The position numbers and the translations under genes were made by a program. From positions 62,001 through 126,000 of the forward strand of contig JACGCK010000010.1 in the NCBI GenBank assembly GCA_014925825.1: 64,000 nt of DNA. Reading direction: 5' to 3'. A model generated the notes under the pieces. It did not search any database. It saw nothing but the letters and a program-made list of their open reading frames with translations, and was not told the origin of the DNA. The stretch is from Pholiota molesta. Its lineage: Eukaryota; Basidiomycota; Agaricomycetes; Agaricales; Strophariaceae. Every line of letters starts with the position of its first letter. The first letter of the stretch is position 1. Of the stretch, positions 44,268 to 56,689 are shown piece by piece.

Positions 44268-45539
44268 TTGACCAAATACGCTTCTATCTGCGGTTCATCA
44301 ATAGTTCGACTCAAGGAATGCTATGTACAGCCAGTACAGGATTCGAGTAAGATGCGATCAGGTCGCCACACCACGGGGAAGAAATGCGAACGCCCGGCCT
44401 GGGGCAAATGTCGTGGGGACACGGCTCCATCTCTCGATTGCGTGCGACTAGGGGCCGCGGAGCGAAAATCTGGTTCCAGACGCCCCCCGGCGCGGGTGGG
44501 AGGGGGTTTTCCAAGCGGCGATGTCGAGTCTACTAAAAACAAGTCAGGGAGATGCCGTATGTGAGGAAAGATGGGATGCCGCATACAATTCAGATGGGTC
44601 TGAATCGCTTTCGTGCGTTGCACTCCGCCTTTCGCCGTTGATAACTGTGCCGTGGCTGCAGGCACCAGATTATAGGGTGCACAAGTGACGCACCCTTTTG
44701 CCTCCTTCCTAGACTTATGCGTGCTCCCTCCTGGAATCAAAGAGGTCGTTCTGCCCTGGAGCGATTTGCGAGCGAGTCTGTCGCCTGATCTTCATATGCG
44801 CTGAGGTGACGGTGATGTAAATTGGTGCCCATGTGTCGCGCAGCGGAGGTGGAAGATGGAGGAACAGGGTGTTATAAACACGACTAGAGGGGAGAGTCGG
44901 TGCGAGGGTGGTATCTTGGGTTGATCTTGGGAACAGAGTTGGTATGGGACTTGCGCGTGATGTATTTGAGCGGAGTTTGAATGCTTCGCTGCCTCGCATC
45001 GTCATGTTTGCCACATGCCTTCGCCACAGCAGTCTACCTACACGAAGCAACTTTCCCGGTCTCTTTCTTGTGCGATGCGCATCCCACTGTCGCTCTGCCG
45101 TCTTCGTTGTTATACACAACCGCAAGGCACAGGTTCTCGCAAGTAGGCAAGGTATGCCCGCACAATGCTCCTGTCCATGTTCTCTCCTACCATATTACAT
45201 TCCCATCGCCTCCGACTTCCTTTCTTTTCGCAAGGTTACTATATGTATACGATCGCTAATTGGCCGCCATTCTTTTGTTAGGTCTACTCGCGGACTGATA
45301 AGCTGTGACCCATCGGCCCATTATGCTTGAAGATTGAAGATTGAAGTCGGAGTAGCTCCTGGGCCTTAGGCCTATCGCACATGGCCTCGCGGAGAGTCCA
45401 GTCTCTGGAACGACGACGTCCCCCTCTGAGTACGTTCCTCTAGTAACGATCGCGTCTGCGCGCTGTCCAGATATCTCCCTTTTTCTCATTCCCGTCGCAT
45501 CCGTCGCTGATTCAGCCATCAAACAACCACAGACCTCCA
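44268..45539. repeat. 5'-side duplicated module of NLR6
   Basis: Collinear with parts of 25190-26810 (shared 'ggccgcggagcgaaaatctgg', 'gtcatgtttgc', 'tctactcgcggaNtgataagctgt'). The secreted-protein exons present at 25.5 and 37.3-37.9 kb are missing here. No gene is supported. Confidence 0.5.
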
Positions 45540-46389
45540 AGTCAAATCGTACATTATCGATTATCTGTCACAACGCGTCCACCGACTCTACCACTTCGGC
45601 AGCTCCACATTCCCCGCGCCCAATACCGAGCCACACCATGCACTCTGGCCAGCGCCCTCGACGTTGCATCCGGTTCGCGCTGATCGCCACCATCGCCGCC
45701 GTCAAGTGACGCGCCCGCTGCTGCGGGAGCCGCCACGCCATCCCCCGCTGCAACCACGCCGAGCAGTGTCTCCTCCCCCGTTGCTGATCTGCAAGCCCTG
45801 CGCTCTGGAAAGCGGAACAGCATCTGCGCGTCCCATGCAGGGGCGTTCACTGGAAGGCGCGATGAAGAGCGGGAAGTGATCGAGCATGCGGACGGCGCCC
45901 TCCGAGGTCCCGTCGAAGGTCCGCGAGGCGCCAGTGAGGCGCAGAAGCAAGCCCATGCTCCCTGAGATTGTCAACACAACTATCGTGAGGAGGCGGAGTT
46001 CGAGCGTCTGCGGTACGACTCCCCGACGTGTTGGAGCTGCTGGAGTGCCCGCGTGATGCGCTCGATGATCTGTGCGAGGAGGACAGCGTGGGTCCAATAG
46101 CGGTGGTCGCGTACGGCCAAGCCTGCCGCCTCTAGATCACACAGAAAGGGAAGGCGGCGACCGAGCGCAGGGAAGTGGGGAACAGTGTAGTTCGTGAGTA
46201 ACGCTGTTCCATTTATTCAAACGATTGCCCTCAAACGTCCACCCGACCCGCCAGGTCAGGTATTCGCCTTCGAACCGTGAACGCCGCGGCCGCGGCCGAC
46301 CTTGGTGCGCTCCGCCATCTAGACCATGGCGCGGGAAGAAGCGAGCAGGCGAAACGAGGCATCGCGAGCGCACGTCCCGCACGACGGTC
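45540..46389. repeat. GC-rich duplicated block (direct copy of 26810-27720)
   Basis: Same block as 26810-27620 and continuing similarity to about 27720 ('aaacgtccacccNacccgccaggNcaggtattcgccttcgaac'). The frame that is open at 27167-27613 contains a stop and shifts here. Confidence 0.55.
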
Positions 46390-47280
46390 TCGCTCGTTTT
46401 AACGGTTGCACTTTGCCCTGAGCTCGCGCACTGGTTTTGCGACCAGCTACATATCCTGCAGCGGCCCTTGGAGGTACCCTGGGCCCCTGTGCGAGTTCGG
46501 TTTGACGTCTTGTACGGTTGAGCGCGCGTCTGTTGTTTCTTCAGCGACAGTGCGCCCTGAGTGCGCCGGACTTTTTCCTACTGGTGCTATCGGCCTCTCT
46601 TTCTGCGGACCTGAATCGCTCGCATATAGTTTAGTTTTCTTACTACGCATCCAATATATATATCGTTTGGTATATGTGTTATTTCATTATCTGTTTCTCG
46701 TTTTATTAAGATGTTGAACGTGTCCGTCTAAAATGCGCCAGGGAAATGCCGAAGCAAGTAGGTACACTTGAAGACACCAATACATTTCAATATGTACTGT
46801 AAACCCCAACGTTTGAACTCCAAGGCTCCGTAGACCTCGTCTACGAGCAGCGCCCATCCACGTACAAGGCATACCTTCAAAACGCATAGCTGCCTGTCGA
46901 CAACCGCCGCCTGGGATTCACACCGAAAACACGGCGCGAGCACTAGGCGTCCCCAACATGATCGCCCCAGGGCCAACGACGCCGTTCAGATGGGCCAGTG
47001 ATTCCGCCTGCGCTCATGGAGTCCTGGACGGGCTGAACACGCCAGACGGCGTGCAAACGGGCATGCGGAACCCTGCCTGCGCAGCGACTGACGGAGCTGG
47101 GGGGTCCCTCCTGCGTCACCCCTCCCTCCGATACCTCAAGCGCATCGGCGGGGGCGACGCCGAGCGTGTTCCGTCCCCAGAAGAAAGCCTTGATCGCACG
47201 CAGCCCCCTGTTTATGTTTGCTGGAGCCAGGTGCGTCCATGGGCAGGCCGCCATCCAATGCAGGGGTCATCGCGTTTGGC
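46390..47280. repeat. Module copy without the inserted transposase-like gene
   Basis: 46390-46990 matches 14840-15480 and 47210-47280 matches 22120-22200. Only ~230 bases separate the two matching parts here, against ~6.6 kb at the other site. This copy therefore resembles an unoccupied site. No gene is seen. Confidence 0.5.
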
Positions 47281-47899
47281 TTGTCGTAGGCTCGAATTAA
47301 ACGCGATCATCCGCGAAAACGACCGTCGGTCTTGGGAAGGGCTGAGCGAGCTGGGACCGATGGTGCATGACTGGAATATGAAATACGGTATCATCATTTG
47401 AACGAGATCGGGACAAATGCTTACACGGTAAACAGTGGATGGACAGTGGACTGGATGGAAGGGGGCTGACTGCTCGGAATGGTATTCGTTCTGTTGAAAT
47501 GGAGATGGAGGAACGGAAGACATGAGCGACAAGGGGCTGGAATGGATTATGACTGCTCGAAACGCACCTCGGGGGTGGGTATGTTTGCTATGCGGGCCCT
47601 CATATGACTCCGAGCACGCGACCGTCGCGACGTCCTCACGAAACTCCCAAATTCCCTTCGTCAGAATGCAAGACTGGCGCCCGGGAGCGAGTATGTTGGT
47701 TCGTTAGGCTGGCCGCGATCGCGCCGCGGGAGGTGCGAGGAAACATCTAGGATATCGAGGAGAGATGATTAAAGATCGATCCTGTCAGGATGAGGAGATC
47801 AGCCTCATGCATGTTGAGGAAGGGAGGGAGTGACGAAGGGACGGGACACTAACCAATAGGGCATTTCCTAACCATCGTCCGCACCGCGCACGGGAGCCA
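47281..47899. other. Unassigned interval
   Basis: Only short open frames. No motif or splice-linked structure is seen. Confidence 0.35.
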
Positions 47900-50237
47900 G
47901 CATATATCGAGTGACAACCGAGTTTGGGAGCGCCTGGAGTGCCGGCAGAGACTCGCACAGGGTATATGCGAAGAGTTTGGGAATGACTATTGGAAGGGAA
48001 TAACCATGTTAGCGAGGGTGACTGCAGAGCGAAGGTATATGTGGGCTGCGGGAAGGGTACTCACATGTACACTCAAACACGCGCTGCTGGTGCGGTGAGC
48101 TGGAGCGGCGCCAATATGGAACATCCTTAGTTGGGCAGGTTATGCATGGCGGGGAGGCGACATAACGAACACAACGCAATCAGCAATCGCCTTGCAAAGC
48201 ACGGATTGGGACAAGGGAGGTGGTGTTTGCAACATACCTACGACGTGGCTGAAGCATCCATACCTGTGGTAGCAAAGATAGCGGCGTCTCCAGCGAGTCG
48301 GATGTTCGTAGGCTGGGGTCATGGGAGATGACGCGAGGCGTGCGTTGTGTTCGGTTGAGTGGCATGTTGGAAATACTCCCACGGTTGTATGTGAGGCCTT
48401 CACTCCACTGGCTACCTGTGCACGCCCATGACAGTGACACCCGCCTTCTATCTCTCCCAACGACCAATCGCCTCACCCACCGACCGCGCCCGACGTACAA
48501 TGCATCCGTCTTGACGCCTCGGGTACGTGGTCTATGTTCTCCCGTCTTTACTTATGCGCAGGGCTCTACATAGCTTTCCATTGGGCGTGTTCACTCGGCT
48601 ACATGCGCTACATTCCGCTCCTCGGAGCTCATGTTTCCTACAATGCGCCCGTAAGTATTGAGCTGCTCCTCGATCATCCCGACATTACGATTCCCGTTGG
48701 CATTGGAACTTCTCCCTAGTTGGAGCTTGCATCCGTAGCGTGGAGCTGAAGAATAGTACATGCAGCATTGGTCCTTCCTCTGAACGCGCCATTGGGTCGT
48801 ATTTTGTAGTGTTTCGCTAGGACAAAGACCCCATCCCACCCTTCGACATTCTGCTCTATTGAGCGCCATCGCCTGAAGACTTTCTATTGGCCGGCTACGG
48901 TTCTTGCCGGGGAACCACGACTCACGAAGACTCCTCAATTCCCTATCAACAGAATAGTGCTCTGATCGCGGCACGATAGAGTTCGTCCTGGGCGAGGCCC
49001 CAAGGCGCTTCTTTTTTTGCAAGCGCGTAACGACCGACATACTTCTCGTTGTCCCAACACTGACCAACATTGGAGGGAGCACTCTTATGCGCCGGCGCGT
49101 TTCGATAGCGCGAATGCACCTTTTTCGACGAATCCGAGACAGCGGAGACCGCAGAAGCGCAATGGATAAGCGCGCACTTCTGTAGGGCGCTATGTATTCT
49201 ACAACGTACGCTATACATTTTGCACGGCCCGGGGATTCATTGCCGCGCGGCGCTAATCTGGTACGTTGATGTCTTCCTATCTCGTTCCCGGTGTCGAACG
49301 GTACGATCCTTCGATCAGCGTGGCCATTGGGCGCTTCCTGATTATCATGTTCCATTTGTTAGAACGATATACCGCTATCTATAGCCTCCCTATTCTGCAT
49401 TTTAACATCGTCCTTGCCCACCGCGCCAATATTGGGAACCTATGTGCATCACTCGGCGCCCACATGTGAGTAATGGCCCTCTGTCTCTCTCCGACATTTC
49501 TGACGCAGGCCCGATAGCTAGCTATTTACGATCTCTGCAAGGACACCGTTGCTCGTGCGAGGCTTCAATAGCGTACTGGATCCTCTCTATAGTTCCAGCT
49601 CAAGGTGTATACATAGCGTTGAATTCTAGTTGTCTGCTTTTGCTTCAAGCCCTACCTTTCAATGTGTATAATGTTCCTTCCACCGCAGAATCTTGAGTTG
49701 GCCCGCGCGAAACTGAGAGGCGAGTGTATTGGGGTCTGAAGTTGGAATAGTATTGCATTACAGATTTACAACTTGATACACACATACGATACCCTCTTCG
49801 AATGATGCATTAGGGTCCAAGATTAAAGGTAGTGGGATTTGCACAACATCTTACACCGCATGTTCAACCACATACATCATCCTTCTCGCTGCTGATCGAA
49901 CAAGCACTTGGGATACATTATGTTGCCCATTATTTGAGATGGTGTATTGGTGTGTGTGTGAGACTAAGATGGATGGGGCTGCATTTTCTTTGAGCATATC
50001 TTGGAATGTGCTACTTTATAAGTATGCAAGAAGGATTAGATTGACCATTTGTTTGAGCTTCATAGCATTTGACTCTCGAGTGGATCAATGATCATTGATG
50101 AAGTTCGACAAATGTGATAAAAATTCTCGGGTGACGAAAATATAATTTTTGATCTATACACCATACAACTCCTTGCGCCTGTGCACCGCAACTATTGAAC
50201 TTGTTGCGAGCTCGCGCCTCGCGGAAATGCCGACAAC
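47900..50237. repeat. 3'-side duplicated module (copy 3) and NLR7 3' flank
   Basis: 47910-48130 matches 56690-56925 ('gtttgggagcNcctggag', 'actcacatgtacactcaaacacgcgct'). 48220-49520 matches 5110-6540. 49690-50237 is the NLR 3' flank. The minus-strand open frame 48591-49355 (254 codons) is not kept in the other copies and is rejected. Confidence 0.5.
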
Positions 50238-52379
50238 CTAAGTTATTTGCTCCAGAATTTCCTCTATACGGTCCATGAGGTCAGGGGATTTCCTTTCTAC
50301 AGACAGCCTGTCACTTGCATTGAACAAGGGCCAGTACTTCGCGTACTCTGCAGCAAATATGTCTACGACATGACGATATGCTTCACCCTGGTCACTGAAA
50401 TCCTGTGATAGGACAGCATCAGTATGTGGAGTACAAATATGGCTTGTGGTGCATACCAGTTTTGTCAAGGGTCGAAGGATATTGGGGCCAACAATAAACC
50501 AATCAAAGGTTTTGCTATAGAATGTGCAATTGAAGTTCATGAATGCACTATGAAGCCGCTCTGATGCTTCTGCCTTGTAAATGATATTTGTGATCGCCAC
50601 CAAACGGCTCCGTTCCCGGTCTATTGCATCCCTCAAATCATTACCCGACCAGAGCGGATCCAATATTTGAGGACACCTCTCGAGGAACCTGCATAATAGA
50701 ATTGTCCTGTATTCATCGAGGTCGATGTGATATTGTTCAGAACGGGTTTTGTCGATGAGGAAGTCAGGGAGGGATGCATGGAGGAATTTCAGCTTATAGA
50801 TGCGCTGGTCGCTGGGGGGCTCGCATAGAATGACGGCCGTCAGATCAGCAAAAAGGACATCTAGCTCGCCGGGGTCAAGCAGAAATGCTCTCTGAATATG
50901 ATCGATACTGCTGCTTCCGCCGGCAATCACATAACCAATAATATCAAGGACCTTGTCAAGCACTTCCACCTGTGAGAAGATATGTTTGTAGAGTGCATCT
51001 AGATGCGCGAACGGATTCAGCGAAGATGGATCACGCAAACGGATACCGCGGACGACTTCGAGTTGACGAGCCGGATTGGCGCGTGGGGATAATAGGTAGT
51101 TGATTACGACGGATGCGAAGATGAATTGACCGGATGACTTGGATACGATCTCCTCTACAGATGACGCCGGGGGCCAATCAATGGGGAGGTAGTGTTTGAG
51201 CCGATGAGTCTCCTTGATGTCATGGAATTTATCGACAAGAAAGTGTCGGATGTCTTCTGAGGTTTGCTCGATATCTGAGTTGTCGAGAGGGAGAATTTTC
51301 AGAATCTTGCTAATGGGCTTCCGTATAAATTCAGCCTCGATTTGAGGCTCCCGACGACTGGCAATGAGAAACACAACTGGGATGTTCCCGCTCCTTGAGA
51401 TATTGCCCAGTGTTTTAATCAAGTCGGCTTGAACATTCCGATCATTACATTCATCGAGACCATCAATGAACACCACGAATAGTCGTTTCAAATGTGGAGG
51501 TAGGCAAATCAGAGGTTGAATGACGAGTTGCTGTACCTGAGATTCGAGGGATTGGCTGAAAATGAGGGGATTGCGCTCAATGATCACAAGGATATCCTCC
51601 GAAATTTCCGGAATGGCCTGGATAAGCTGATAGACCAGCGTTGCCACCAAGGGGGCAATAGTATTTCGCGTCGAGTCCCCTCTAAAAAAGAAAAAGGTAG
51701 CAATGGCGATGGCCGCTTGAACGCATCGTTCCGCGAGCGACTGCATGAGCGCAGATTTGCCTGCTCCCGCAGCGCCATTTAGCCACAGCAGCCACTTTTC
51801 GCGGTCTTCTGATTGCGTGATCCAGTCGTAAATTTCCTGCAGGATGGCAACACGGGTGTCTGGATGACACCGGGGTGGGTCGATGCGCTGGGCGGAATTA
51901 TGGAAAGCAGCGGGAGCGACGCGCTGCTGTAGATCTTCGAAGGCCTTGGCTATGGGTATATTAGTAAATATTTTGTCATACGTGGAATGAGCCTGCTACT
52001 CACGTCGAGGGTGGTTTACATTATTTACGACACTTTCAGCTTGTGTGAACTGTCCTCCAGAGATCACAAAGTTGCCATGCAACATTTGCATCGGCGCAGT
52101 ATCGGTAGGTGGGTTCGGCTGTTTGGATTTCGCGTCAGCTTCAGGCACCGTGTAGCTTTCTAGCAGATCTTTGCCCTCCTGACTCACGTTAGACGTTCCG
52201 ACATCGGTGTCTACCGTTTGTGTCGATTTCTTGTTGTTGGAAACCTTTCGACGACCGCGTTTGGCGCTCCGCTTAGCCGCGACGCTTGCCGCCTCCACGA
52301 GGCCAAGACGGCCTCCCGATGGTTCCCGGGAATTCCTACTGGATTTCGCCTTCGATTTCTGCGACGATGCGGGATTCAT
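50238..52379 (-). CDS. NLR7: intact three-exon NACHT-family STAND NTPase
   Basis: Exons 52004-52379, 50457-51949 and 50238-50402 give 677 residues. The start ATG at 52379 (MNPASSQKSKAKSSRNSR) opens a basic, Ser/Lys-rich first exon without introns. It contains STQTVDTDVGTSN and a MQMLHGNFVISGGQF motif of the type found before NACHT domains in agaricomycetes. Intron 1 is 54 nt with phase 1 at the same place as in the nine-exon genes. The NACHT exon has Walker A GAAGAGKSALMQ (residues 184-191), Walker B FIDGLDEC (near 286-293), ASRREPQIEAEF and LKFLHASLPDFLIDKTRS. The last exon ends RIEEILEQIT. The unrelated N-terminus defines, with NLR4, a second subfamily sharing the same core, pointing to N-terminal exchange. 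Confidence 0.85.
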
Positions 52380-55300
52380 GACAGTGGGGGATGAGGATGG
52401 AGTGGTGGATGACAAGTATCGACGAGAGAGGACGTTATTGATGTATCTCACCATCCTCGTTGCAGCCACATTGCTGTACGTTGGATTGGTCCGTGGTTTC
52501 CATTGAACTTTTACTAAATACGGTGTACACGCAGTGTACATGCCATAGGTCGAACCGAGCGGTCTAAACATGCAATACTAATAGCACTGCACTGGCACTC
52601 CCAGGTACACGTATGTGCATAGATGTGTGCTACGATGGTGCGCGCTTATTGGACATGCGCATCGCCATTGCCTATTTCCCATGGCCATCGTAGCTGGGTA
52701 CGAAGCAGTCCAGCAGAGGATGCGGACATTCATATCTTTACATACGTCTTAGGGGCAGTTGGTGAGTTGGGAAGGAAGCCTCAAGCTTACGCAGAGCCGT
52801 AGTAATATTCTCAACGTGGCCGTCTTTCATCAAACCTGAACGCAAATACACGCCGCTCGCCTACCTACCACATCCACGTTCTCCGCAGCTTCATACCTTC
52901 AATTCCTCACTGAGATCTTACTATCATTTGATCCAACCGGGTTTCGACCGCACATCCGCCGAGCTCTCTGCATTGCCGCAGAAGGTACTGACAAATCTCG
53001 ACTACCTTCTCCCTTTTCGCGAACACGGGCCCTCTCATCGACGCATCCTCGTCTCTTCGTACGGCCCCTTCTCGAGGCAGCATGACAAGACAATCGCGCT
53101 CAGCGCCCTCATCTTCCGCGGAATCATCGTCGATACGCGTGCACTGAAAACCACCGAGCGTTCGATGTGTATCGAAGACAGTCTTGCGCCGCACGCCGCG
53201 CGCGGTCGCGTTGGCGTGGGCGTAGAGGCGTAGGCGAACACGGGTGCTGCCTGCGGGTCCGCACAGCAAGGTGATTTTAGAGGGGAGTGTGGTTAGAGCG
53301 GATGCGGACGGCTGCGTGAAGCACGGAGGATAAAGTGGTGGTAGGCGCACGGCGAACGGCGCGTGGAGAATTACAGCATCTGCGAAACCACAGAGTCCCA
53401 TCATATTCTGCCATGAAGTTAGTTACGCACAAGGAAGGAACACCGAGCAACGTACTTACCATTGCAAGCTCCAGCACCCGCTGCAATCGTGCGCCGCGCG
53501 CGCGCGGTACGGTACAGCTCCGACATGCATATGTACGCTCCATGTGCTCATCGACTCGGCGCGGTGCGGCGTCTGGAGCAGGCTCGCTTGAGGAGCCGCG
53601 CCTGTCGATATGCGCGCACTTGGCCCTGATCTCAGGGGCGCCCACAATGAGGTGAGTTCTGGCCTAATCTGCGACAGGCCTAGGCGTCCATGATCACATA
53701 CAGGGCGGCCTCGCAAGTGCGGCGACGGCGCGCGCCTGCGCTCTTTCCACGCGCCCGGGGGTCCGGCGGCGGCGTCTGCGCCGCATTCTGCGCTGGATCC
53801 TTCACGTTTCACGTCGACGCACGTTGGATCCGTGTCCGCACGCACACCGGCGAGGAGGGCTCCAGTGTCCGCGGATATACCAGCGGGGAGGGCCGCGGGC
53901 ATGGCGGCACCGGTTGGGCACGGGCGTCAGCGGCGATGGACGGCGGCGAAGAGGGCGATGGACGCGTTCGCACGCAGGCCCTGCAGCCGAACTGCGCCCC
54001 CTTCTCCTCGCGATCTAGAATCCTGCCCTGCGCGCTCGCGGTGCCTCTCGAGCGCTGTCGTCCGCGCGGTGCCCACGCGCGCCCACCTGTGCCGCGAGAC
54101 GCTCGCGGTGCACAGCCGAGGGCGACGACTGCCTCTGATACCACCAGCCCCGCTGCTAAGTATAAGCCGCCGTCATCCAGAGCGAGCCCCCGTCCGCCGC
54201 CTCGGCCCAAGCCCCGCCACAAGCGCGACGCACAGACAGGAGCGCGGCAGGGGTGAGTCTACCCGCGGCGCTGTCATGACGGTGCGGAATAGCCTCCCCC
54301 CCGCCCGCGCCCGCGCCCGCAGTTCCTCGTCCTCCTCGTGGATGCGCTCCAGCGGCGCGCGGCACCCGTCGACACGCGCCGGCGGTCATCTTGGTCGGCT
54401 CCGCGTCAGACTGCGCCGAGGGTGGGTGGGTTGATGGGAGAGTTGAAGGCGGGCGCATTGTGGCTTCCCTGCTGATTCTTCTGTCGAACCTGCCAGCGCA
54501 CTGTAGATATCAGCATATAGATATTTGTGAACGGATGGGCCAGAAAAACACTTACCGTACGGATCGAAGCTCGAGCGCGGGCATGTTGCGGATAGAGCGG
54601 GAGAGGTCGCGGAGGCGCTGGGTGCGAACGGGCTAGGCGGGGACAGCTGTACCGATTACCATGGTGGCCGTTGCGTGGCCGAGAGGATACGGGAGCGGTG
54701 CATAGAGGCTGTGGACAGCGTCGGTGGAGGTCGCGGGCCGCCAGCAGCAACAGACACGGAGCAGGGTCGTGCTCGTTGCGACCCGAGAGTGCATGTGAGG
54801 GAGCGTTGGGGCAGGTTCAGGGACGCGCTTTCGCTCATCTTGTTGTGGGTTGCTTGCAGGTTGCTTGAGACGACCCATGACGCGCCTTCATGACGCGCCT
54901 TCGTCTACACCGGGGGGCGCGGCGGGAGCACGGTGGGGGCGGTAGTGATCGCGTATAGACTGCGTGAGCGAGGCTCCTGCTCAGTCAATCGAATTCTTCC
55001 CAACATCCACCGAGTCCATCGAAAGTCGAGAAAGCGGCATAAGTAGAGGGCGGTGAAGAGAGATATCGTGCACCGGAAGTCAACACGCCTGTTCAGTGAA
55101 ATCAAACTCCGCTTGAACTTCGCAAAAGGTCCGTGCGTTGACGTCGTTACATATCTTTCCCTCTCCTCTCATCGCCTTGGCTTCGCTTTTCCTTTCCTAC
55201 ACCCTTGTCCGCCCCGGCTTCGACCGATCAAGCTCCTCCAAGGTCCCAAGCCTGCCCACCGCCCACTGCGTTTCCCCGTACGCCCTACGTCTATCAGGAT

Positions 55301-56689
55301 GTTCGCATTTCCACCACCATGTAGGCTTTCGTAGCAGTCCAAGGCCATGTAAAGCCCAGTGCATTCTCGCGCTGCCTGTGTGTTGCCGTGCACGCATTGT
55401 CCCGATGTGGGGTCGCGAGTGGCGAGTCTGAGCCGCTGGAACGAGGACGAGTGCAAACTAGGGGGCGTATGATATCCTTCACGTCCATTTGGCTCTGTCT
55501 TCCAGCTCTGTGGATGTGTTCTGTGGATGTTTTGCGATTGTACTTCTCATCCGTTCTTCTTCCTTCGGCTGTCGCGTTAGTCTCCAGGCGGCCGGCCGCC
55601 CTTCTGGCGTGTTCTGGCGTGTCTTCCCGCTCCTGCATGTGCCCCACACGTCACGGCATACAAATGGCGTTCATGGCGTGCACATACGCTGTTGCGGGAA
55701 TACTGATTTTCTAGGCTCAGAGTGGCGGAGGAAATATGCTGGATGGCAATCTTCTTCGGTACATAGTGGGATTGTGCGACCCACAATATACCTGTTACAT
55801 GAGGGGATAGTGGGACGATCAAGGCGTACGGCGCCTTATCTTCCCATCGCCAATGTCCCCGCCTTGTGCTCTCTTTTTTTTTTTTTTCGGAGGGTCCATC
55901 AACTTCGCTCCATTTTCTTTTCCTTTCGATTGTTTCGCGTCGTGCGCGTAGACGTCCATGGACACACGCGCACCCCAGTCTCCTGCCTCGCTTTCGCATT
56001 TCGCTTCCAGCGACGTTCTTACATCTTCTCAATTATTTCACTTATAAGTGCAATCTTTACGAGGACCCCCCACATCCCACCATCAATCTGACCTCTATCC
56101 TCACCATTCGCGACTTGGTCCCCCCCCTCAGCGCCCTTCAGCCGCCCCTGTGCCAGCACATCCCGCACGTTATTGCGCTCCTCTGATGCGATATATCATT
56201 TATGCAGTTCGTGAGTTGTGGGTCATACCGAGGTGGGTTTTGGATGAGCGTCGCGCGAGGGGGCAAGGATGTAGACATACATCTTTTCTTTTTTCCTTGC
56301 TGTTTTCTTTTTTCTTCTTCCAATTTTGGCTTTTCGTCTGGTGCTCGGATTGCGGGGCCTCGGCTGTATTCGACCTGTGTTGGCGCATTGGATGCGCTAG
56401 GCTTTCGTCTAGTCGATTCTTCGAATCACTTACTACGCAACGCAATGTCAGTCAATTGTGTCCCATAGAGCTAGCGCTCTACATAGCACAATACATGAAC
56501 CAGTTTATAAACAACCGAGCCTCGTTGAACCGAGAATTGATTTCGGCGAGCGCTGAAGCTTCATGCTCTATTATTATTTCCCCGAGATGGCGTCCACCAA
56601 ACGTTCTTCCGCGAGTCCTCTCAAACCATCTCAGGATCGTCGTGCGGAGTGACGCACACCCATGATCTTGTTATCCGGCTTTGAACGGA
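52380..56689. other. GC-rich unassigned interval
   Basis: 52440-52680 is the NLR7 upstream region, related to 30540-30720. From 52900 to 54460 the DNA is very GC-rich, with overlapping long frames on both strands and no supporting motif. 'ccNggNttcgaccg' occurs at 52938 and 55208 but nothing else links the two sites. A 16-base T run lies at 55872. Plus-strand frames at 53832-54434 and 55489-56091 are low-complexity or unsupported. No gene can be called. Confidence 0.35.

Noticed and set aside
48591..49355. 254-codon minus-strand open frame
   Set aside because: The same module at 6 kb and 57.7 kb has stops and shifts in this frame. No start context or motif supports it.
53690..54434. Long overlapping frames on both strands in GC-rich DNA
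   Set aside because: Very high GC removes stop codons by chance. Peptides are Arg/Ala/Pro-rich, with no splice-linked structure or recognisable domain.
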